Below are positions 50,064 through 56,509 of a DNA stretch of 56,509 nt, piece by piece. Under the pieces are notes generated by a model, which was not told the origin of the DNA, did not search any database, and was given only the letters and a program-made list of their open reading frames with translations. The stretch is from contig JAIXXA010000108.1 of assembly GCA_027490975.1 (NCBI GenBank), forward strand, positions 1 through 56,509, given 5' to 3'. A program made the position numbers and the translations under genes. The stretch comes from Rhodospirillaceae bacterium. GTDB lineage: Bacteria; Pseudomonadota; Alphaproteobacteria; CACIAM-22H2. The stretch's first letter is position 1, and every line of letters starts with the position of its first letter.

Positions 50064-51434
50064 CTATTTGCGCTCGTCTTTTTCGAGGGATTTGCGGAAG
50101 CGGCGCAAGCCCAGCCACACCGCGACCGCGACGACCGGGATCGCGACGCCGGTCGCGATGTCCTTGTCGATATGCAGGCCTGCGGTTTCGAGGGCGCGCG
50201 CGCCGTAGGCGGCGAGTGCGACCGTGTAGTAGGTGATGGCCGCAACCGACAGGCCTTCGACCGTCTGCTGCAGGCGCAATTGCAGGCGGGCACGCTGATC
50301 CATCGAGCCCAGCAGTGCTTGGTTCTGCGCTTCGACCGCGATGTCGACGCGCGTGCGCAGCAGGGCAACCGCGCGCGTGAGGCGCTGCGACAATTGCGTC
50401 AAGCGTTCGGCCGTCGACTGGCAGGTGCGCATGGCGGGGGCAAAGCGCCGCTCGAGGAATTCGCGGTAGGTCTGCAGACCTTCGATGCGTTCCTCGCGCA
50501 GCTCCTGCGTGCGGTGGCCGACGAGATCGGCATAGGCGACGGCCGCCCCGAAACGGAAGGCCGAAGCCGCCGTCGCCTGCTCGATGCGCCCGGCAAGCGC
50601 GCTCAAGCGGTCGAGCAGCGCGCGCTGCTCGGGCAAGGCTTGGGCATTGGGCATCGCGTCCATGATCGCCAGCAGATCGCCGTCGACCGTGCTGATCTTC
50701 GGTGCGATCTCGCGCGCCATCGGCAACGCCAGCATCGCCATCGTGCGGTAGGTTTCGATCTCGAGCAGGCGCTGCACCAGGCGCCCGCTCTGGCGCGTGC
50801 CGAGGCCGTGGTCCTGCACGACGATGCGCGCGAACCCGTCCGGGTGCAGGCGGAAATCGGTCCACGCGGTCGCCGCGCGCCCGGCCACCACGCTGCCGAC
50901 GAGATAGTCGGCATGCAGCCATTCCCCGAGATCTTCGGGCGAAGGATTGTCGTCCGACCGCGCCAGCATGGCCACATGCACCGCCACAAGCCGCGCGCCC
51001 GGGATCGTTGCGACCCAATCGGGCGGGGCAAAGTCGATGGCGTTCTGCGCGAACGGCGTTGCGAAGGTGCCTGCCTTCAGGAAGGTCCAGGTGCAGAACT
51101 CGGTGTGCCGCTCCCATTTGAGGCGGTAGCCGTCGAGTTCGGCCACGAAATGATTGGCGCCCGGCGGCGGGAACGCCACGCCGTAGCGCTGGCACAGGGC
51201 CGTCAGATGCGCATGGTCGCCCGCCGCCCCCTGCTCGCCCGACGTCATGGCGAGGTGCGTCGCGCGCTCGGGTGCCGCCAGCGACAGGAACGGGCGCGCA
51301 TGCACCTCGTTGGCAAGCGCCAGACGCAGCGGATGGTCGTTGCCCTGCAACAGGCCCTGCGACGGGCCCGGCGAAAGGACTGGCGAGGGGGCTTTGGGCG
51401 GCGTTTCCATGGTCTCTCGGGCGTTCGAGGGCAT
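50064..51434 (-). CDS. DUF3422 family membrane protein
   Basis: 456 residues. Two regions: a cytosolic N-terminal part with HPLRLALANEVHARPFLSL, the family's defining motif, and FVAELDGYRLKWERHTEFCTWTFLKAG; and a C-terminal part with coiled-coil segments (LLDRLSALAGRIEQATAAS; ALLRTRVDIAVEAQNQALLGSMDQRARLQLRLQQTVEGLSV) ending in two membrane helices (ITYYTVALAAYGARAL, AIPVVAVAVWLGLRRF). Function is unknown. It is the first gene in an operon with the acyl-CoA ligase and cyclic-nucleotide protein, which suggests a connection with fatty-acid use at the membrane. A second ATG at 51410 is an alternative start. Confidence 0.85.
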   Translation of the reverse strand: MPSNARETMETPPKAPSPVLSPGPSQGLLQGNDHPLRLALANEVHARPFLSLAAPERATHLAMTSGEQGAAGDHAHLTALCQRYGVAFPPPGANHFVAELDGYRLKWERHTEFCTWTFLKAGTFATPFAQNAIDFAPPDWVATIPGARLVAVHVAMLARSDDNPSPEDLGEWLHADYLVGSVVAGRAATAWTDFRLHPDGFARIVVQDHGLGTRQSGRLVQRLLEIETYRTMAMLALPMAREIAPKISTVDGDLLAIMDAMPNAQALPEQRALLDRLSALAGRIEQATAASAFRFGAAVAYADLVGHRTQELREERIEGLQTYREFLERRFAPAMRTCQSTAERLTQLSQRLTRAVALLRTRVDIAVEAQNQALLGSMDQRARLQLRLQQTVEGLSVAAITYYTVALAAYGARALETAGLHIDKDIATGVAIPVVAVAVWLGLRRFRKSLEKDERK

Positions 51435-51574
51435 CCTTCAGAGTTATGCAATATCGCGGCTGGCGAGGCCAGCCTTGCCCCCGAACCTGTGGAAAACCGC
51501 GCGATTTGGAAATCTGCGCCAATACGCCTACATTCTTGTGCGTATCCCCGTTTTCCGGAGCTTCGACCCCGCCC

Positions 51575-53011
51575 ATGAGCCATCTTGCCCGCACCGACGC
51601 GCTGTTTTTCGCCGACAGCAATCTCGACCTCGCGCGGACCCAAGCACAGACCAAAACGGCCCTGGCCGGCATGGACGACGGCGAGCTCTATCTCGAATAC
51701 CGCCAGTCCGAGAGCCTGTCCTTCGACGACGGCAAGCTCAAAAGCGCTTCGTTCGACACCACGCAAGGCTTCGGCCTGCGCGCCATTGCCGGCGAAACGG
51801 CCGCCTATGCGCACGCGTCGGACCTGAGCCATGGCGCCATCGAGCGGGCCGCGCGCACGGTCGCAGCCGCCAAGGCCGGCCATTCGGGCAGCACGGCCGC
51901 CGACGGGCCCAAGGGGACGAACGCGCGCCTCTATGCCGACGACAATCCGCTCGAGCTCATGGCGTTCGCCGAGAAGACCAAACTGCTCGCCGACATCGAC
52001 GCCTATGCGCGCGCCAAAGACCCGCGCGTGCGCCAGGTCATGTGTTCGGTCGCGGGCGAATGGCAGGCGGTGCAGATTCTGCGCGCCGACGGCGAGCGCC
52101 TGGCCGACATCCGCCCGCTCGTGCGTTTGGGCGTGTCGGTCGTCGTGGGCCAGGGCGACCGCCAGGAAAGCGGCAGCTTCGGCTGGGGCGGACGCTTCGC
52201 GTTCGGCCAGGTCGTCGATCCGGCCAATTGGCAGCACGGGGTCGACGAGGCCGTGCGCCAAGCGCTCGTCAATCTCGATTCGATTCCCGCCCCGGCCGGC
52301 GAAATGCAGGTCGTGCTGGGGCCGGGCTGGCCCGGCATCCTGCTGCACGAGGCGATCGGCCACGGGCTCGAAGGCGATTTCAACCGCAAAAAGACCTCGG
52401 CCTTTTCGGGCCTCATGGGCCAGCGCGTGGCGGCCCCCGGCGTGACGGTCGTGGACGACGGCACGCTGCGCGACCGGCGCGGCTCGCTCACCATCGACGA
52501 CGAGGGCACGCCCACCCAGCGCACCGTGCTGATCGAAGACGGCATTCTGGTGGGCTACATGCAGGACCGCCAGAATGCGCGCCTGATGGGCATGAAGCCG
52601 ACCGGCAACGGCCGTCGGGAAAGCTTCGCGCACCATCCGATGCCGCGCATGACCAACACGGTGATGGCGGCCGGCAGCCACGATCCGGCCGAGATCATCC
52701 GCTCGGTCAAAAAGGGCCTCTATGCCGTCAATTTCGGCGGCGGCCAGGTCGACATCACGTCGGGCAAATTCGTGTTCAACGCAGCCGAGGCCTATCTGAT
52801 CGAAGACGGCAAGGTAGGCCCGGCCGTCAAGGGTGCCATGCTGATCGGGGCGGGCCCCGAAGCGCTCACGCAAGTGCGCATGGTCGGCAACGACATGAAG
52901 CTCGATCCGGGCATCGGCACCTGCGGCAAAGACGGCCAGGGCGTGCCCGTGGGCGTCGGCCAGCCGACCCTGCTGCTCGACCGCCTCACCGTCGGAGGGA
53001 CGGCAGCTTGA
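51575..53011 (+). CDS. tldD: TldD metalloprotease subunit
   Basis: 478 residues, standard length. Catalytic subunit of the TldD/TldE peptidase that processes small peptides. The zinc motif HEAIGHGLEGD (HExxxH) is present near residue 262; GMKPTGNGRRESFAHHPMPRMTNT and YAVNFGGGQVDITSGKFVFNAAEAYLIEDGK are conserved segments. The start is at MSHLARTDALFF, with GGAG upstream. tldE is not in the window and must be elsewhere. It is divergent from the DUF3422 operon across 140 bp, which contains a 7-bp perfect inverted repeat (51458-51474). Confidence 0.95.
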   Translation: MSHLARTDALFFADSNLDLARTQAQTKTALAGMDDGELYLEYRQSESLSFDDGKLKSASFDTTQGFGLRAIAGETAAYAHASDLSHGAIERAARTVAAAKAGHSGSTAADGPKGTNARLYADDNPLELMAFAEKTKLLADIDAYARAKDPRVRQVMCSVAGEWQAVQILRADGERLADIRPLVRLGVSVVVGQGDRQESGSFGWGGRFAFGQVVDPANWQHGVDEAVRQALVNLDSIPAPAGEMQVVLGPGWPGILLHEAIGHGLEGDFNRKKTSAFSGLMGQRVAAPGVTVVDDGTLRDRRGSLTIDDEGTPTQRTVLIEDGILVGYMQDRQNARLMGMKPTGNGRRESFAHHPMPRMTNTVMAAGSHDPAEIIRSVKKGLYAVNFGGGQVDITSGKFVFNAAEAYLIEDGKVGPAVKGAMLIGAGPEALTQVRMVGNDMKLDPGIGTCGKDGQGVPVGVGQPTLLLDRLTVGGTAA

Positions 53012-53099
53012 CCGCTGCCGGACCGCACGCGTAGAAGCGGGGCGCCTGTTCCGCCCCCGCCGATCCCGCACCCGCCTCCTCCTCCCCCCGAGGTTTTCC

Positions 53100-53720
53100 A
53101 TGTCCGCCCCCCACGGTTCCCACACCGACGCATTGTCGGCGGTGTTTTTGCGCCTGCTCGATCCGGCGCGCGGGGCCTCGATCAGCTTGCGCGAAATGCT
53201 CGGCGAATTGGGCGAGCGCGGTTTCGGCGCTTTGATCGTGCTGCTGTGCGTGCCGAATTTCCTGCCTTTCTCGATCCCCGGCTTCTCGGCCCTCACCGGG
53301 CTGCCGATCGCGCTGCTGTGCTTGCTGCTGCTGCTCGGTGTCGAAAAACCGTGGCTGCCCGACAAGCTCCTCGACCGCACGGTCGACCGCGCGACCTATG
53401 CGAACGTCGTGCGGCGCTTTCTGCCCTATCTGCAGAAGCTCGAATCCGTCGTGAAGCCGCGTTTGCCGGTGCTCACCTCGAGCGGCGGCAAGCGCCTCAT
53501 CGGGCTGTTCGGCATTCCGGTTGCGATCCTGCTGGCGGCCCCCATTCCCTTCGGCAACCCGCCGCCCGCGATCGCCCTTGCCTTGCTCGCGGTGGGCCTG
53601 CTCGAGCGCGACGGGCGGCTCGTGATTATGGGCTATAGTGCGGGGCTGCTCGCGTTTGCGATCGTCGGGGCGTTGGTGTTCGGCATGTTCAGCGCGGGCA
53701 GTGCCGTTCTCGGGAACTAA
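53100..53720 (+). CDS. ExoD-like membrane protein
   Basis: 206 residues. Features of the ExoD (exopolysaccharide synthesis) family: LREMLGELGERGFGALIVLLCVPNFLPFSIPGFSALTGLPIALLCLLLLLG, then a charged central part, and FGIPVAILLAAPIPFGNPPPAIALALLAVGLLERDGRLVIMGY with PIPFGN as the diagnostic loop. About four membrane helices. ExoD was linked to exopolysaccharide and alkaline survival in Rhizobium. UppP follows 18 nt downstream, also handling the polyprenyl lipid used in polysaccharide assembly, so co-expression is plausible. Confidence 0.82.
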   Translation: MSAPHGSHTDALSAVFLRLLDPARGASISLREMLGELGERGFGALIVLLCVPNFLPFSIPGFSALTGLPIALLCLLLLLGVEKPWLPDKLLDRTVDRATYANVVRRFLPYLQKLESVVKPRLPVLTSSGGKRLIGLFGIPVAILLAAPIPFGNPPPAIALALLAVGLLERDGRLVIMGYSAGLLAFAIVGALVFGMFSAGSAVLGN

Positions 53721-53738
53721 CATAGGGATTTGGCGGCG

Positions 53739-54545
53739 ATGGCATTGGGCGTCTACGGCGATGCGGTTCTGCTCGGAGTGGTCGAAGGGCTGACCGAATT
53801 CATCCCCGTCTCGTCGACGGGCCATCTGCTGCTCGGCAACGTGCTGCTCGGGTTCGAAGGCCCGCCCGGCCACACGTTCGAAATCGCCGTCCAGCTCGGC
53901 GCCATTCTGGCGATCCTGTGGGTCTATCGCGCCAAATTGTTCGGCGTGGCGTTGGGCCTTGCGAGCGAACCCGCCGACCGGCGCTTCGCGCGCAACGTGA
54001 TCCTGGCGTTTCTTCCCGCCCTCGTGCTCGGCTTCACGCTGCACGGCTTCATCAAAGGCGTTCTGTTCAATCCGTGGGTCGTGTCGGTGGCGCTCATCGC
54101 CGGCGGCGTGGCGATTTTGTGGATCGAGCGCAATCTGCCGCAGCCGCGGGTGCACGAGATCGACCAGATCGGGCCGCTGATGGCGCTCAAGATCGGCGCC
54201 TGCCAAGTGGTGGCGATGATCCCGGGCGTGTCGCGCTCCGGTGCGACGATCATGGGCGCACTTCTTCTGGGCGTCGACCGCAAGACCGCGACCGAGTTTT
54301 CGTTTTTCCTCGCGATCCCGACGATGCTGGGCGCGACCGTCTACGACCTCTACAAAAACCGCGCGTTGCTGGGTGCGGAAGATTTCAACGTGATCGCGGT
54401 CGGCTTCGCGGCCGCGTTCGTGTCGGCGCTGCTCGTCGTGCGCACGGTCGTGGGCTTCGTCGCCCGCCACGGTTTTGCGCCGTTCGCATGGTACCGCATC
54501 GCACTCGGCACGGTCGCTCTTGGCCTGCTGATCGCCTATCGCTGA
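53739..54545 (+). CDS. uppP: Undecaprenyl-diphosphatase
   Basis: 268 residues from the ATG at 53739. Multi-pass membrane enzyme of the BacA/UppP family that recycles undecaprenyl pyrophosphate for cell wall and polysaccharide synthesis. Catalytic motif 1 EGLTEFIPVSSTGHL and motif 2 PGVSRSGATIM are both complete (key Glu, Ser and Arg visible). About eight hydrophobic segments. It follows the ExoD-like gene and ends 7 nt before the stop of a convergent cyclic-nucleotide-binding gene. Confidence 0.96.
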   Translation: MALGVYGDAVLLGVVEGLTEFIPVSSTGHLLLGNVLLGFEGPPGHTFEIAVQLGAILAILWVYRAKLFGVALGLASEPADRRFARNVILAFLPALVLGFTLHGFIKGVLFNPWVVSVALIAGGVAILWIERNLPQPRVHEIDQIGPLMALKIGACQVVAMIPGVSRSGATIMGALLLGVDRKTATEFSFFLAIPTMLGATVYDLYKNRALLGAEDFNVIAVGFAAAFVSALLVVRTVVGFVARHGFAPFAWYRIALGTVALGLLIAYR

Positions 54546-54552
54546 GCGAGGC

Positions 54553-55176
54553 TCAGGCCTTGGGCATGCGCGCCATCACGTATTCGGCGAGTTTGCGGTA
54601 GATCGCGCGCAGGAATTCGTTGTCGATCTTCGCAAAATGGCCGGCCGCCTCGGCCAGCACGCGCGAGACCTTTTCGCGGCTGATCTCGCCCGACAGGGCG
54701 GGCATCTTGCCGTCGGTCCACATGTCGCGCGGCGGCACCGCGCGGACATAGGCGAGCATGATGTGCAGCGCGTCGGCGACCACCCGCTCCGCCCCGTCGA
54801 GCTCGCGTTCGAAATCCCCCGCTTCGACGACCAGCACGACGACGGTGCCGATCGCGATCGCGGAAGCCGAGCGGTTGCGCCCGTCGATCAGCGCCATTTC
54901 CCCGAACACGTCGCCGGATTTGAGGCGCGCGATCGGCACGTGTTTGGCGGCGCCGCCCGGCGGCGCGTTTTTGACGATCGCGACTTCGCCGCTTTCGATC
55001 AGATAGGCCGCGTCGCCCGGCTGGCCTTCGAAAAAGATCGCCTTCTGCGCTTCGAAGGTCCAGCGCTGCTGCGCGCGCCCTTGCACGACCTTCACGTCGC
55101 GCACCTTGCCGAACGCATCGCGCGCCTGCCACACCTGCTCTTTGGCGAATCTGAACGGCGAGGACGTGTCGGGCAT
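54553..55176 (-). CDS. Second cyclic-nucleotide-binding domain protein without DNA-binding domain
   Basis: 207 residues from the ATG at 55176, which has AAAGGA upstream; the longer frame starts at a TTG (55212). N-terminal extension of about 45 residues, then a Crp-like beta-roll with FEGQPGDAAYLIESGEVAIVK and the phosphate-binding cassette FGEMALIDGRNRSASAIA. The C-terminal 80 residues are helical (RVLAEAAGHFAKIDNEFLRAIYRKLAEYVMARM), with no helix-turn-helix. It shares its architecture with the protein at 47857, with similar FGE[LM]AL[LI]DG cores. Likely a cAMP or cGMP responsive switch protein of unknown partner. Confidence 0.8.
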   Translation of the reverse strand: MPDTSSPFRFAKEQVWQARDAFGKVRDVKVVQGRAQQRWTFEAQKAIFFEGQPGDAAYLIESGEVAIVKNAPPGGAAKHVPIARLKSGDVFGEMALIDGRNRSASAIAIGTVVVLVVEAGDFERELDGAERVVADALHIMLAYVRAVPPRDMWTDGKMPALSGEISREKVSRVLAEAAGHFAKIDNEFLRAIYRKLAEYVMARMPKA

Positions 55177-55212
55177 GCCGGCGAATTCCTTTGGCGCTGT
55201 GTTGTAATGCAA

Positions 55213-55457
55213 CTTTTGATCAAAGCGATTTTGGCCGCTTGTTCGTCGAGTATGCGCATCGCGATGTCGATTTCGAAACAGATATTTCGAATAAGATCAG
55301 AGAGATAAATCCAATTTTGTAAGTATTTATTGTGCATTTGGCGGCGTTTCGCAAAAACGCCCGCCGACGGAAAATTGCGTTGCACAATGCAAAGACGTCA
55401 CACTCGAAACCCGTTTCGTGCGGCCGCCGCTGCGGCGAGATTTCGCCGACACAACCA
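55213..55457. other. AT-rich divergent intergenic region with inverted repeats
   Basis: Region between the second cyclic-nucleotide protein gene (minus) and the exoprotein gene (plus). It is clearly richer in A and T than the neighbouring genes, especially 55270-55340. Two inverted repeats stand out: GGCGTTT (55343-55349) with AAACGCC (55355-55361), and a near palindrome TTGCGTTG-CA-CAATGCAA (55375-55392, one mismatch). Either could be a regulator site. No clear sigma-70 hexamers were assigned. Confidence 0.5.
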
Positions 55458-56509
55458 ATGCGTTACTTCTTGCCCATGGTTGTGCGGCCCAGAAAACCAA
55501 TTTCGGCCCGCCGGTTCGGTTGGCCTTTGGCGCTGGCGGTGGTCGGATACGCGTCCGCATCGGCCTTTGCGCAAACGCTGCCGCAGGGCGGCGCGGTTGT
55601 GGGCGGTGCGGGCAGCATCACGCAGACGGCCCCCAACCAGCTCACGATCAACCAAGCCTCGCAGAATCTTGCCATCGACTGGCAGAGCTTCTCGATCGGC
55701 GCCAACAATATCGTGCGCTTCGTGCAGCCGAGTACGAGTGCGGTTGCCCTCAACCGCGTGCTGAACGGCGATCCGTCGCAGATCTACGGCCAGATCCAGG
55801 CCAACGGCCAGGTCGTGATCATGAGCCCGAACGGCATCGTGTTCGGCCCGAATTCGCGCGTCGATGTGAACGCGCTGGTCGCCACCACGGCCAATATCAG
55901 CACGCTCGATTTCATGGCCGGCAAGCTGCTGTTCGACCAGGCCTCCGCCGACGCCAATGCGCGCGTGGTGAACCAGGGCGTGATCTCGGTCGCGCAAGGC
56001 GGCTTTGCCGTGCTGGCGGCGGCCAACGTGTCGAACCAGGGCCAGATCATCGCCAATGGCGGCACGGTGGTGCTCGGCGGCACCAAGACGTTTGCGATCG
56101 ATTTCCACGGCGACGGGCTTTTGAAATTCGCCGCGACCGGAATGGTCGACCAGAAGCCCGCCGGTGCCGATGCGCTCGTCGAGAATTCGGGCAGCATCGA
56201 GGCCAATGGCGGGCGCGTGCTGCTGACCGCGCGTGCCGCGCGCAGCGTGCTCGACAATGTGATCAATACCTCGGGCATCGTCGTCGCCCACACGGCCGCG
56301 CTCGTGAACGGCGAGATCGTGATCGACGGCGGCGACAGCGGCATCGTGCATGTGGCGGGCACGCTCGATGCGTCGGGTGCGGCTGCGGGCGAAACCGGCG
56401 GTACCGTCAAGGTGCTCGGCGAAAAAGTCGGCCTGTTCGAAAACGCGCGCATCGACGCCTCGGGCAATGCGGGCGGCGGCACGGTGCTGGTCGGCGGCAA
56501 CTATCAGGG
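55458..56509 (+). CDS. Two-partner-secretion exoprotein (TpsA, filamentous haemagglutinin-like), 3' end outside window
   Basis: The frame from the ATG at 55458 is open to the end of the window (350 complete codons, then two bases). The signal peptide has a long N-region (MRYFLPMVVRPRKPISARRF) and ends near ASAFAQ. The mature protein begins with a TPS domain: GGAVVGGAGSITQTAPNQL, NLAIDWQSFSIGANNIVRFVQPS, ALNRVLNGDPSQIYGQIQANG, VIMSPNGIVFGPNSRVDVNALVATT. NPNG/NPNL-type loop appears as SPNG. Beta-helix-like repeats follow (GGTVVLGG, GGTVKVLG). The TpsB partner would be downstream and is not visible. An adhesin or large surface protein is likely. ATG 55476 is an alternative start. Confidence 0.88.
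   Translation, partial: MRYFLPMVVRPRKPISARRFGWPLALAVVGYASASAFAQTLPQGGAVVGGAGSITQTAPNQLTINQASQNLAIDWQSFSIGANNIVRFVQPSTSAVALNRVLNGDPSQIYGQIQANGQVVIMSPNGIVFGPNSRVDVNALVATTANISTLDFMAGKLLFDQASADANARVVNQGVISVAQGGFAVLAAANVSNQGQIIANGGTVVLGGTKTFAIDFHGDGLLKFAATGMVDQKPAGADALVENSGSIEANGGRVLLTARAARSVLDNVINTSGIVVAHTAALVNGEIVIDGGDSGIVHVAGTLDASGAAAGETGGTVKVLGEKVGLFENARIDASGNAGGGTVLVGGNYQ

Noticed and set aside
51458-51474. Perfect repeat GGCTGGC-GAG-GCCAGCC between DUF3422 and tldD
   Set aside because: Looks like a terminator stem but has no T run on either strand and lies between divergent genes; possibly an operator, but there is no supporting context.
48360-51578. Open frame of 1072 codons on the plus strand
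   Set aside because: Antisense to the acyl-CoA ligase and DUF3422 genes, which have clear family motifs; translation is Arg/His-rich without domains.
47857-51672. Open frame of 1271 codons on the minus strand
   Set aside because: It runs through the cyclic-nucleotide gene, then out of frame across the acyl-CoA ligase and DUF3422 genes. Only the last 172 codons are real; the rest is a high-G+C shadow with Arg/Gly/Ala-rich nonsense composition.
1-56509. tRNA, rRNA, CRISPR arrays, insertion sequences, prophage genes
   Set aside because: Looked for cloverleaf-like segments, regular direct repeats with spacers, transposase or integrase motifs; none found.

Overview
The window is chromosomal DNA of high G+C (about two thirds by eye) from an alphaproteobacterium, most like the Rhodospirillales and relatives. 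Pointers are a COQ9-family gene beside peptide deformylase, split transhydrogenase genes (pntAA/pntAB/pntB), DUF1465, DUF2076, DUF3422 and TIGR02444 genes, efp followed by suhB, an alphaproteobacterial RpoH promoter, and the tkt/gap/fba/thiE neighbourhood. No rRNA, tRNA, CRISPR array, prophage or insertion sequence was recognised. Genes are dense, with many 1-8 nt overlaps.

Layout. 1-2295: end of transketolase, a HAD phosphatase and GAPDH. 2361-10979: cytochrome b561, the EF-P modification pair epmA-epmB with a small upstream gene, an AT-rich island with a 57-residue ribbon-helix-helix gene and a possible 47-residue membrane peptide, a chemoreceptor coupled to a histidine kinase, DUF2076, and a creatininase-family gene. 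11112-12685: class I FBP aldolase and thiE. 12682-16498: divergent phnM and phnDCE sharing a 7-4-7-4-7 PhoB-box-like repeat. 16509-18031: LysE exporter and SMP-30 lactonase-like gene. 18135-23561: efp, suhB and a four-gene envelope cluster (OmpA-like with a Pro/Ala spacer, MotA/TolQ-like, MotB-like, CAP domain). 23568-27781: kup, divergent from a short KdpD-KdpE pair with three CGTAAAGA repeats between them. 27798-31064: lipoprotein, MsbA-type exporter, frataxin. 31272-33330: rpmE, DUF1465, an RpoH-driven hsp20, and a VOC protein. 33343-38641: PilZ-like protein, thioesterase, alpha/beta hydrolase, metY and a YcaQ-type glycosylase. 38836-41848: transhydrogenase operon. 41999-42633: VapBC-type module with a three-site operator. 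42699-45852: rpsU, def-COQ9 and purEK. 45999-51434: GGDEF protein, two small DUF465-like genes, a TIGR02444 gene, and an operon of DUF3422, acyl-CoA ligase and a cyclic-nucleotide-binding protein. 51575-56509: TldD, ExoD-like, UppP, a second cyclic-nucleotide-binding protein, and the start of a two-partner-secretion exoprotein that runs off the window.

Working together: most genes are housekeeping (central carbon, purines, redox coupling, translation, envelope). The most noteworthy parts are the stator-like envelope cluster (19585-23561), the rewired potassium module (kup with a KdpD lacking its N-terminal sensor region), the Pho-box-controlled phn genes without C-P lyase core genes, the vapBC operator with three GATATC sites exactly 12 bp apart, and the small genes in the AT-rich island.
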